From contig CAZSNT010000087.1 of the NCBI GenBank assembly GCA_964607765.1, forward strand, positions 1-41,491: a DNA stretch of 41,491 nt, given 5' to 3'. Below the pieces are notes generated by a model, which worked only from the letters and a program-made list of their open reading frames with translations, made no database searches and was not told where the DNA came from. Positions 26,601 to 33,299 of this stretch are shown here, piece after piece (within the stretch, counting starts at the first letter, position 1; each line of letters starts with the position of its first letter). Source of the DNA: CAZSNT01 sp964607765. Lineage in GTDB: Bacteria > Verrucomicrobiota > Lentisphaeria > Oligosphaerales > JABHEG01. The position numbers were made by a program, and so were the translations under genes.

Positions 26601-27794
26601 CTGTTCAGGCAGTCCGGTGAGGGCGGGTTGGTGACGGCCGGGATGATCACGGAGGACTTCCTGCCGCGCGAGGCACCGGAAGTGTCGGACGCAGCTGCAG
26701 CCCTTTCTCCGGCGACGGCTGATGAGGCCGTTGTCCTTGCCTATTTCGACAGGCCGGGCTGTCCCGAGTGCGCCGCGGTCAGGAGATGGCTGTCGGAACT
26801 GCAGCGCGCCTATCCGGACCTGGCCCTGCGCGTGTTCGATATCGGCAAGACGGATGCCGTGGAACTGAACGAGGCACTGTCCGCCCGGTTCGGTGTGCCG
26901 GAGTCTCTCCGGCTGGTCGCGCCGTCAGTGTTCGGCGCAGCCGGGGCGCTGACCAAGGGGGATATCAGTCCATCTGCGCTGGAGCAGCTGGCCGAACGCT
27001 CGCGCCAGGTCGGCAGCACAGCCTGGCTGACTGTTTCGCCGGAGGAGTCCACGCAATCAGGACGCCGGATCGAGGAGCGTGTTCAGTCGTTTCGGTTGGC
27101 GCTTGTGCTGGGCGCCGGCCTGATTGACGGGGTGAACCCGTGTGCTATCGCAGTGATCGTGTTCTTGCTCTCGTACCTGCAGGTGATGCGGCGTTCCGGC
27201 TCACAGATCCTGCTGATTGGCTCAGCCTACATTGCGGGTGTCTACCTGACGTACCTGGGCATCGGTCTCGGCCTGCTGGAGGTGTTGCAGCGCCTGGCAG
27301 CCGTTCCGTGGGGCGCGGTGGCCGTGCGTTGGGGAGTGGCTGGGTTTGCCGCCGTACTCGCGGCGATGAGCCTCCGTGATGCAGTGCTGTGTTTCCGCGG
27401 TCGGGCCGATGCGATGACGCTGCAGTTGCCGGGCACGCTCAAAGCGATGTCGCGCGGCGCCATCCGGCGCGGGATGCGCAGTTCGCACTGGGTGCTGGCG
27501 GCCTTCGTGATGGGGGCGGCTGTGTCTGTGTTCGAGCTGGCGTGTACCGGGCAGGTCTACGCGCCGGCCATCGGCTACATGGTGCGCGAAGGGCAGGACC
27601 GCGCCCAGGCGGTCGGGTTGCTGGCGCTTTACAACGCCGCATTCGTTGCTCCGTTGGCGGGGATCTTCGCGTTGTCGTTCCTCGGGCTGCGCAGTGAGCG
27701 ATTGGGCGAACTGCTGCTTCGTCATGCGGGAACGGCCAAGGTCGCGCTGGCAATCCTGTTTGCCGCGATGGCGGCGGCCGTGGTCCTGGCGTAA
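23604..27794 (+). CDS. HEAT-repeat / thioredoxin-like / CcdA-DsbD-type membrane fusion protein
   Basis: 1396 aa from GTG 23604; GTG 23628 and ATG 23640 are alternative starts and all keep the signal sequence (LGLFALLLLLTQLARPAPP). Residues about 60-1000 are largely HEAT-like helical repeats (for example LREMLQSPYAIVREGTVETL and LLEDADPFVRVCAVKAFGGL), broken by a low-complexity linker near 590-650. Residues about 1040-1140 are a thioredoxin-like domain with FDRPGCPEC, whose CxxC is C1053/C1056. Residues about 1165-1396 are a six-helix membrane domain of the CcdA/DsbD type, with both hallmark cysteines: C1180 in DGVNPCA and C1314 in ELACTGQVYAP. The likely role is moving reducing power from the cytoplasm across the membrane to the external CPEC domain. 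The HEAT part may hold the target. Last gene of the MoxR operon. Confidence 0.88.
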   Translation: MPRQGKGPVAANMTIGKRPACKLGLFALLLLLTQLARPAPPVSSPAAATAAEPPAGESRSAIVTLLQALGENATQEQWAEAVLLLADPTHRHRTRQQLQRQERWARPGLVALLRHPRLAVRTGALDVLEEWSGSDLGFDPWADRHAPDNAKALAGWEAWSTGETPADSQRYEPLTEEQVHRYVEELLHGSEARSGRARAMLLHGGRAVAVMLDRYHRANPALSQEQRDQVREAAYASRLAPLGPAAVELARELVFGSLDARVEAIRRLATLPGDRLPILREMLQSPYAIVREGTVETLARVGDLWSIPILAEHVVQETDRDVVFAVLRSLGKVRSKRGLALLSSYLDNPDEDLVLAALGSISRLRTELSKEAIQACLRDRRWRVRAAAAEAISELDFRDEDVQEDLEGLLEDADPFVRVCAVKAFGGLGERKALPKLEEIFHRHDALKPVVLHVVGAMNVPLPKSFQSVCEVRDPELLLTVIRALEECGKAESILYRLAAHESDDVACAALRLVAGEMPKNKEHRGELLKVLQGQNRQRVLAALSGLRESYSFGRAPAQYGDMAVLETLLGAESASTAVTTGQPDALQALFDGFGVSGGAATAAATEPAGNAPGTQHGKTDSLTDLFTAFVGPEPAPGDRPESPGHEVGTGQDDLAAALRVWLERGDREVRDAAAMLLHRQGDAAASSYLDSRFQDMPVEVRQIVISETGIGHDERPGPRQETPSRLVGKGLRDPSADVRSAAVRTFLSVTKKGEPVKTITDMLQEEHAVLQAEDVWQGVPVHTVRPGRAARKQWQEAVARFLQQRERRDLRVLGVLLCTKLSLPGCKETLLAQADADDPYVRRAAYSGLMRLFPVTFWGVASKLAADPAEQVRAILPLRLMRRSRWYELFSPERKAQDWLSSSAREKLWHKDVKSALEALTQDASAHVRFHAKLVLQIQGVPCEPAGLQSDLAALRERGGAARLLYEAMVDHPKRFGKEFWIFVPEMERHGLSGGLDRLFRQSGEGGLVTAGMITEDFLPREAPEVSDAAAALSPATADEAVVLAYFDRPGCPECAAVRRWLSELQRAYPDLALRVFDIGKTDAVELNEALSARFGVPESLRLVAPSVFGAAGALTKGDISPSALEQLAERSRQVGSTAWLTVSPEESTQSGRRIEERVQSFRLALVLGAGLIDGVNPCAIAVIVFLLSYLQVMRRSGSQILLIGSAYIAGVYLTYLGIGLGLLEVLQRLAAVPWGAVAVRWGVAGFAAVLAAMSLRDAVLCFRGRADAMTLQLPGTLKAMSRGAIRRGMRSSHWVLAAFVMGAAVSVFELACTGQVYAPAIGYMVREGQDRAQAVGLLALYNAAFVAPLAGIFALSFLGLRSERLGELLLRHAGTAKVALAILFAAMAAAVVLA

Positions 27795-27821
27795 CGCCTG
27801 GCGCTGGATTATGGTGGCCGC

Positions 27822-29183
27822 ATGCTGACTAGGTGGCCAGTTATCGGGATTCTGGGGGCGTTTGTTTTCGTCGTGCCGCTCCGCGCCGATGTCGCGTTGG
27901 TGTTCGAGGCGGAGAGTGTGGTATCGCTGGACGGCGTGTTCGAGTTCGTCCGTGACCCGGCCGCGGGCGGGCGGGCCGGGTTGCAGGTCCGGGAAGGCGT
28001 GGGAGCGGATTACGACGAGAAGCAGGCCGGCGAGCTCCAGGGCCGCTATCCCGATGTCCCGTTTGCCGCGGCCGCCGGCAGGGCCGCGTACCGGTTCCAT
28101 GTCCCGGCGGACGGGCAGTACTGGGTTTGGGCCCGCGCGTACTGGCTGTGGGAGTGCAGCAATTCCTTCTGGATCGGTGACGATCCCGACAGCAGCAGTA
28201 TCCTGACCGACCGAATTTACCATCGTTGGCATTGGGTCCGGGCCGAGAGACCGCTGAGCCTGGCGACGGGTACGACCCAGTTCACCATCTCGAACCGTGA
28301 GGACGGCATCCGGATCGACCAGTTTTGCCTGACTCGTGACCGCGGGTTCCGGCCGAAGGGCGTCCTGAAGCCCAACGTGCTCGTGCCGCGCAGCGAGACC
28401 CCCGTCGCCCTGTTTCTCGACACCGTGGCGCAAGCGCCGCAAGTGTTCCCCGAGACCGACACGCCTGTGGTCTTGTGGGTCCGCAACGCGTCGGCACATC
28501 GGCGCGCGGTCCGGGTCTCGGTCACGTGTGATGAGGCGCTCACCGTAGCCGTGCCTGAGGAACTGACCGCGGAGATCCCGGCCAGATCAGGGCTTGTTGA
28601 CATCACGTTCCGCGTGCGGAGTCGCGACGCCCGCCCGTTCCGGCGGTCCCGCGTTCGTTTCGACGTGCAGGCCGCCGACGGCGCGCCGGTGAGCGTTGAG
28701 CAGGAACTCATTCATGCGTTGCCGTGGTCCGCGGCAGGACCATTCCGTGCCCGCACCGCGTTCGGGGCCCAGGCGCCAAGGTGGTGGCAGAGCGATCAGG
28801 ATGTGCCGGCGCCCTCGCCGGACCTGCTGGCCAGCCTGACGTGGACGCCGGTCTCGGGTCCGGAGCACCTGACCGGCGTGGGCCGTATCGACCTGCGTCG
28901 CGTGTTCGGCAGACAGAACCGGGGCTGCTGGGCTTTGCTGCGGGCCGAGTTCGAATGGCCGCGGAACGAAGAGCTCGCGGTGGAACTGCGCAGCGATGAC
29001 CAGAGCATCCTTTGGCTGAACGGTCGGTTCGCAGCAGCCCATCGCGTGATCGGGCCTGGAGAGCGCTACCTCACGCCGTGCACGCTGCAGCTCCGGCGTG
29101 GTTCGAACACAATCATCATGGCGGTGAACCAGGTCCGGGCATTCTGGGAAGCGTGCCTCCTGCCGGCGCGCAAAGCGCAGTAG
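27822..29183 (+). CDS. Exported carbohydrate-binding-like beta-sandwich protein
   Basis: 453 aa. A signal peptide (WPVIGILGAFVFVVPLRA) is followed by a galactose-binding-like/CBM-type domain. It begins VFEAESVV and continues YRFHVPADGQYWVWARAYW, NSFWIGDD and DGIRIDQFCLT, the pattern of CBM6/35- or malectin-like modules. The middle part (about 190-300) is Ig-like. The C-terminal part has SDDQSILWLNGRFAAAH and LRRGSNTIIMAVN, again like PA14 or galactose-binding folds. No hydrolase catalytic motif is visible. It follows the redox fusion gene by 27 nt, with GGTGG ahead of the ATG, and may be the operon's last gene or separately transcribed. Binding of a glycan is inferred from fold type only. Confidence 0.75.
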   Translation: MLTRWPVIGILGAFVFVVPLRADVALVFEAESVVSLDGVFEFVRDPAAGGRAGLQVREGVGADYDEKQAGELQGRYPDVPFAAAAGRAAYRFHVPADGQYWVWARAYWLWECSNSFWIGDDPDSSSILTDRIYHRWHWVRAERPLSLATGTTQFTISNREDGIRIDQFCLTRDRGFRPKGVLKPNVLVPRSETPVALFLDTVAQAPQVFPETDTPVVLWVRNASAHRRAVRVSVTCDEALTVAVPEELTAEIPARSGLVDITFRVRSRDARPFRRSRVRFDVQAADGAPVSVEQELIHALPWSAAGPFRARTAFGAQAPRWWQSDQDVPAPSPDLLASLTWTPVSGPEHLTGVGRIDLRRVFGRQNRGCWALLRAEFEWPRNEELAVELRSDDQSILWLNGRFAAAHRVIGPGERYLTPCTLQLRRGSNTIIMAVNQVRAFWEACLLPARKAQ

Positions 29184-29188
29184 CGACA

Positions 29189-29205
29189 GAGCGCCGCTCG
29201 CGCTC
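29189..29205. terminator. Possible bidirectional terminator hairpin
   Basis: GAGCGC, loop CGCTC, GCGCTC: a 6-bp perfect GC-rich stem in the 30-nt gap between two convergent genes. It lacks a T-run on either side, so termination is uncertain. Confidence 0.3.
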
Positions 29206-29213
29206 GCCGACGG

Positions 29214-29576
29214 TCACTGGAACATCTTGGCGATGTTGGCGAGGAACGCAAAGGTTGCGATCTGGAGCACAAAGGCTACGACCAGGAGCGCGACACAGGC
29301 CCCGTTGAACTTGTCGCGAACACCGGCAATGAAAAGCCCGAGGTAGAGCGCCGCAAGTGAGAGGTGGGCGCAGACGCCGATGATCCAGCCCGGCTCGCCG
29401 CGGCGGATGACCACCTTCCTGCCCGTCCGCGCGTGGGCCTGGGAACTGCTGCTGGCCACCGCGATGCGGCTCTCCACGGAGTCGGAGCAGATGAGTCTGC
29501 CGGCGTAAGCCGCCGATACCGCCATGAGTACCAGAAACACCAGCAGCCCGGAATTGTCCTTGATCCACTGTTTCAT
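29214..29576 (-). CDS. Small membrane protein, three predicted helices
   Basis: 120 aa. ATG 29576 is chosen because AGGAGGG lies about 7 nt upstream on the minus strand; the open frame upstream of it has no coding character. Predicted membrane helices are LLVFLVLMAVSAAYAG near residues 11-26, WIIGVCAHLSLAALYLGLFI near 60-80, and CVALLVVAFVLQIATFAFLA near 92-112. The loop after the first helix is polar and Ser-rich, followed by a basic segment RTGRKVVIRRGEPG. I do not recognise the family. It is transcribed alone, divergent from the sugar isomerase gene and convergent with the carbohydrate-binding-like gene. Confidence 0.7.
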   Translation of the reverse strand: MKQWIKDNSGLLVFLVLMAVSAAYAGRLICSDSVESRIAVASSSSQAHARTGRKVVIRRGEPGWIIGVCAHLSLAALYLGLFIAGVRDKFNGACVALLVVAFVLQIATFAFLANIAKMFQ

Positions 29577-29774
29577 CGAGATGCCCTCCTGCCGCCGTAA
29601 TACGATCCTGGGGCTGTTCGCCCCGGTTCCCGGTGGTAGACTGTATCCCGGGAATCCGGCAATCCAACAGTTCGGCACCCCGTCAGTCGCATGAATCAGG
29701 GGTTGGCCGCTGTTGTTGGATCGTGGTTGCACGCCTAACTTAGCGTTCAGCCGACAGCAGCACGGAGTTGCACC

Positions 29775-30623
29775 ATGGCGCGTTTAAGGCTTGGTACATC
29801 GAGTTATTCATACTGGCACTTCACGCCGGAACGGTTCCCCGTATCACACGTCCTTGACGAGGCGGCCCGGCTTGGCTTGGACGGCGTGGAGATCCTGCAT
29901 CAGCAGCTCGAATCGGAAGCAAACGGGCATCTTCAGGGACTGAAACGCCAAGCGTTCACGCTCGGGCTGGACCTGTACGCGCTGAGCATCCACCAGGATT
30001 TCGTGGATCCGGATCCCGGCAAACGCCGAGAACAGGTCGAGCACACGATACGGTGTATCGAAGTCGCCCACCAACTGGGCATTCCTGCTATCAGGCTGAA
30101 CTCGGGGCGCTGGGGCACGATCGCGTCGTTCGACGACCTGATGGCGGCGCGCGGCGTCGAGCCGCCGTTGCCCGGATACGCTGCCGACGACGCGTTCACG
30201 TGGGTCATCGAGTCGGTCGAGCAGTGTCTTCCCGCAGCGGAGAAGTGCGGCGTTGTGCTGGGCCTGGAAAACCACTGGGGGCTGACCTACACGTGGCAGG
30301 GCGTGCGCCGGATTGTGGAGTCTTTCGCGTCACCGTGGCTGGCCGTCACGATGGACACGGGCAACTTCCTGGACGACCCCTACGACGACCTGGCGCACCT
30401 GGCACCGGACGCCGTGCTGGTGCATGCGAAGACGTATTGTGGCGGCGGCGAGTGGTACACGCTCGACCTGGATTACGTGCGCATCGCGCGCCTGTTGCAG
30501 GGCGTGGGGTACCAGGGATACGTGTCCATCGAGTTCGAGGGCAAGGAAGACGCGCACACGGCCGTGCCGAAATCGGTTGCGTTGTTGCGCGCCGCGTGGA
30601 AGGAGGCGCAGGATGCCGGATGA
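29775..30623 (+). CDS. Sugar phosphate isomerase/epimerase family TIM-barrel protein
   Basis: 282 aa, from an ATG preceded by CGGAG. It belongs to the AP endonuclease 2/xylose isomerase-like TIM-barrel superfamily (COG1082 type). The likely divalent-metal ligands line up as E165 (GLENHWG), D194 (MDTGNF), H217 (VHAKTY) and E253 (SIEFEG). Other family features are LGLDGVEIL at the second strand and GIPAIRLNSG. There is no signal peptide, so it is cytoplasmic. It overlaps the next gene by 11 nt and lies two genes before a sulfatase, so a role in catabolism of a (sulfated) sugar or cyclitol is a reasonable guess. Substrate cannot be told from sequence. Confidence 0.9.
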   Translation: MARLRLGTSSYSYWHFTPERFPVSHVLDEAARLGLDGVEILHQQLESEANGHLQGLKRQAFTLGLDLYALSIHQDFVDPDPGKRREQVEHTIRCIEVAHQLGIPAIRLNSGRWGTIASFDDLMAARGVEPPLPGYAADDAFTWVIESVEQCLPAAEKCGVVLGLENHWGLTYTWQGVRRIVESFASPWLAVTMDTGNFLDDPYDDLAHLAPDAVLVHAKTYCGGGEWYTLDLDYVRIARLLQGVGYQGYVSIEFEGKEDAHTAVPKSVALLRAAWKEAQDAG

Positions 30624-31470
30624 TCGCTTGTTGCTGTTGGGGCTGGACGCGCTGGCGCGGGCGCACGAGCTCGACTACTTCGTGGACGGGCACCGCGGCG
30701 CCGGCATGGTTGCCGCACACTTCCTGTGCAGGGACAACGCGCTGGACGACCGTGCCTGTTCGCGGATTGCGCAGCTGGTCGACCTGAACTGGGCATCGAC
30801 GCCGCTCTGTGCGCCGTTCCCTGACACCGACCCCGTGCCGGAACGTGTCGCGGACATCGGCTGTGCCTTGCTCGAAGGCGCGGACACACTGCGGCAGGTA
30901 GGACACAACGTCATCTTCGCCATGTTGGCGCTCAAAGCGTTTCGGCACCGGCCGCAGGCGGCCACGGCGGTGCGTATCGACGGGGTGTGTACCATGATCC
31001 GGAAGTTCACACCGTGGCGTGACGTCGAGCCGGATCCGGACGTGCTTCCGCCGCCGTTTGCGGACTCCGCAGCCGCGGCGTGTTTCGTGCTGCGGGAAGC
31101 GTGCGACGCAGTGGACCGGTTTGTCGGGTTCGGGCAGGGCTACGCCGGGCACATGCTCACCTTCGGTCAGGCGTTGATCGAGCTGGCCGCAATGGGGCAG
31201 GTGGAGCTGGCGGAAAGCTGCCGGAACGCGTTCCGCAAGTACGTGACGGTGACACGGCTCGGCCCGGATCCAGGCGACAGACGCCGGCCCGATCATCCGC
31301 CGAGTGACCTGCGCCCGGTCAGTGCGGCGTACTGGGAGAAACGCGGGGACACAGCCGTCTCGATCGGGCACGCGTTCAAATACCCCTACAGCTGCTATAG
31401 TCTGCTCCGGCGTTGCGGGGACCCTGAGCTGGTGGCGGCCTGGGAGGAACGTGCCTACCACGTGTTCTGA
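30613..31470 (+). CDS. Unknown helical protein between sugar isomerase and sulfatase
   Basis: 285 aa. The start is ATG 30613, which has GGAGG at 30602-30606 and overlaps the end of the isomerase gene. The frame is open further upstream, but only as a shadow of that gene. The protein looks mainly alpha-helical, with no signal peptide or membrane helix. Notable stretches are YFVDGHRGAGMVAAHFLC (near 22-39), RQVGHNVIFAMLALKAFR, GYAGHMLTFGQALIELA and SIGHAFKYPYSCYSLL. Several His residues sit in short conserved-looking motifs (GH, HN, GHM, GHA), which could form a metal or active site. I do not recognise the family. Tight coupling with its neighbours suggests a shared pathway. Confidence 0.75.
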   Translation: MPDDRLLLLGLDALARAHELDYFVDGHRGAGMVAAHFLCRDNALDDRACSRIAQLVDLNWASTPLCAPFPDTDPVPERVADIGCALLEGADTLRQVGHNVIFAMLALKAFRHRPQAATAVRIDGVCTMIRKFTPWRDVEPDPDVLPPPFADSAAAACFVLREACDAVDRFVGFGQGYAGHMLTFGQALIELAAMGQVELAESCRNAFRKYVTVTRLGPDPGDRRRPDHPPSDLRPVSAAYWEKRGDTAVSIGHAFKYPYSCYSLLRRCGDPELVAAWEERAYHVF

Positions 31471-31487
31471 GAACGAAAGGCAATTGC

Positions 31488-32996
31488 ATGGCTCGACCCA
31501 ACATTGTTTTCATCATGTCAGACGACCACGCGGCCAATGCGGTCAGCGCATACGGATCGCGGCTGGCTGAGGTGTTCCGCACGCCGAACCTGGACCGCAT
31601 CGGCAACGAAGGCGCGCGTCTGAACCGGTTCTACAGCACGAACTCGATCTGCACGCCGGCCCGGGCAACGATCATGACCGGGCAGTACGGCCACATCAAT
31701 GGTGTGCGAACGCTGTCCGATCACTGGGATCCCACCTGTCACGAGAACCTGGCCGAACTGCTGCGGCAGGCGGGCTACACCACGGCAGTCATCGGCAAGT
31801 GGCACCTGCACTGTTACCCGGAGGGATTTGACTATTTCGACATCCTGCCGGGGCAGGGGGTGTACGTGAACCCGACGTTCCTGGATCAGAGCATTGCCCG
31901 GGAGTTGCTCGAGTCGCCGTGGCATGAGCGGCTGGAAGGCGGCGTCGAACACGAGGGGTACGTGACCGATATCATCACGGAGAAGACGGTTGAGTGGCTG
32001 CGCGGGCGCGACTGCAGTAAGCCCTTTTTCCTGATGTGTCACCACAAGGCGCCGCACGACTTCTGGGAGTATCCCGAGCGTCACGAGCATCTGTTCGACG
32101 GCGTGGACATCCCCGTGCCGGACAGCCTGTTCGAGGACAAGAGCCACCGGTCCGAGGGCAGTCGGCACTTCGGCAGCACGGTCTCGCCGAAGAACAAGGT
32201 GCGCAGCCTTTACCGCGATTTCCTGCGCCCGAACTACGTGACCGGGCCGTTGACCGGCACCGACGACATGACGTTCGAGCAGAAAGCGGTCGCGGCTTAC
32301 CAGAAATACCTGAAAGACTACCTGCGCACCGTGGCGGGGATCGACGATTCGGTGGGCGCGGTTCTGGACGAACTGGAACGTCAGGGCGAGCTGGACAACA
32401 CGATTGTGGTCTACACTTCGGATCAGGGCATGTTCCTGGGCGAGCACGATTACCAGGACAAGCGCTGGAGCTACGAGGAGTCGCTGGCGGCGCCGTTCCT
32501 GGTGCGGTATCCGGCCGAGATCCCTGCCGGCACGGTCTCGGCGCAGCTCATGGCGAACACGGACATCGCGCCGACGCTGCTCGATTACGCCGGCGTCGAG
32601 GCGCCGGACACGATGCAGGGCGTGTCGTTCCGGGACCGGTTTGCGGACTCCGCAAAGCCCGGTAACGACGCGATCTATTTCAGGTACTGGATGCATCTGG
32701 CGCACGGGCACCAGAATCCGGCGCACTTCGGGGTGTGCACGGAGCGGTGGAAGCTCATCTTCTACTACGGGCTGCCCCTGAATGCGGCGGGCGCGCTGCG
32801 CGTCGAAACGCCCGGCGGCTGGGAGCTGTACGACCTGCAGAATGACCCGCTCGAGCTGCAGAACGTGTACGGCCGGCCGGAACACGCGGACGTGACCGCG
32901 CAGTTGAAGGGACGGTTGTTCGAACTGCGTGAGGAGTACGGCGACACGGATGAACGCTTCCCGGGCGTGCAGGAGAAGCTCGCCGATTTCGAGTGA
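31488..32996 (+). CDS. Sulfatase (type I, Cys-type formylglycine site)
   Basis: 502 aa; the ATG has AAAGG upstream. Type I sulfatase fold with signature C55-T-P-A-R59 in SICTPARATIMTGQYGH; C55 must be oxidised to formylglycine by a maturase not encoded in this window. Calcium-site residues D12, D13, D312 and Q313 (MSDDH and YTSDQGMFLGEH) and catalytic K104, H106 (GKWH), H186-K187 (CHHKAPH) and K325 are in place. The C-terminus has GGWELYDLQNDPLELQN, the usual sulfatase end motif. No signal peptide is visible (the protein starts MARPNIVFIMSDD), so it probably acts in the cytoplasm, unlike most polysaccharide sulfatases. It lies 17 nt after the unknown helical gene. Choline or arylsulfatase activity cannot be excluded. 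Confidence 0.93.
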   Translation: MARPNIVFIMSDDHAANAVSAYGSRLAEVFRTPNLDRIGNEGARLNRFYSTNSICTPARATIMTGQYGHINGVRTLSDHWDPTCHENLAELLRQAGYTTAVIGKWHLHCYPEGFDYFDILPGQGVYVNPTFLDQSIARELLESPWHERLEGGVEHEGYVTDIITEKTVEWLRGRDCSKPFFLMCHHKAPHDFWEYPERHEHLFDGVDIPVPDSLFEDKSHRSEGSRHFGSTVSPKNKVRSLYRDFLRPNYVTGPLTGTDDMTFEQKAVAAYQKYLKDYLRTVAGIDDSVGAVLDELERQGELDNTIVVYTSDQGMFLGEHDYQDKRWSYEESLAAPFLVRYPAEIPAGTVSAQLMANTDIAPTLLDYAGVEAPDTMQGVSFRDRFADSAKPGNDAIYFRYWMHLAHGHQNPAHFGVCTERWKLIFYYGLPLNAAGALRVETPGGWELYDLQNDPLELQNVYGRPEHADVTAQLKGRLFELREEYGDTDERFPGVQEKLADFE

Positions 32997-33017
32997 GACG
33001 AGGGGGGAGCGGTTTGC

Positions 33018-33172
33018 CCACGTGCGCGTGTCCCCAGGGATGCTCCCTGGGCTGTGATGTGGCTCCCCGTTGGGGAGCGTGGTGAGTGTCCTGTTGGGGG
33101 ATCCCTCCCCCTCGCCAACGGCGAGGAGCATGCCAGGCCAGGGAGCATCCCTGGGGCCGGCGTGCGCACGTC
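33018..33172. repeat. Twofold-symmetric element of four 7+3 hairpins
   Basis: Four perfect hairpins, each with a 7-bp stem and 3-nt loop. A: 33034-33050, CCAGGGA/TCCCTGG, loop TGC. B: 33062-33078, GCTCCCC/GGGGAGC, loop GTT. C: 33110-33126, CCTCGCC/GGCGAGG, loop AAC. D: 33138-33154, CCAGGGA/TCCCTGG, loop GCA. A and D are exact reverse complements, extended to 19 bp. B and the reverse complement of C differ by paired changes that keep the stem. The four centres (33042, 33070, 33118, 33146) are exactly symmetric around 33094. The outer flanks (33020-33030 and 33161-33171) are also near-complementary. Confidence 0.85.
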
Positions 33173-33211
33173 AACCCTCCTCCCACAATTCCTTCCCGCT
33201 GTTTGACGCAC

Positions 33212-33240
33212 TTGCCATGGCGTTTTCTCGGGCGTACGGT
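33212..33240 (+). promoter_or_regulatory. Candidate promoter of the ECF sigma gene
   Basis: -35 TTGCCA (33212-33217, 5/6), a 17-nt spacer, TACGGT (33235-33240, 3/6). The -10 is weak; an ECF-type autoregulated promoter in the same stretch cannot be excluded. Confidence 0.35.
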
Positions 33241-33299
33241 AAATGCTTGTGAATTCCTGTTTTCATAGCAGGTCTATCCGGTGTTTGCTCTATCAGGTC

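Larger units (their letters stand above)
32997..33299. other. Intergenic region with symmetric hairpin element and promoter
   Basis: 303 nt between the sulfatase and the ECF sigma gene. About half is the four-hairpin element at 33018-33172. After it the sequence becomes less GC-rich and contains a promoter candidate at 33212-33240. I see no gene. Confidence 0.6.

Noticed and set aside
29627..29654. Operator TTCCCGG...CCGGGAA upstream of the small membrane protein
   Set aside because: A 7-bp inverted repeat with a 14-nt spacer is not rare at this GC content, and no nearby regulator gene supports it.
31518..33131. Long open frame antisense to the sulfatase (537 aa)
   Set aside because: It is a GC-driven shadow: the plus strand carries a clear sulfatase with its active site, and the antisense product has no recognisable motif.
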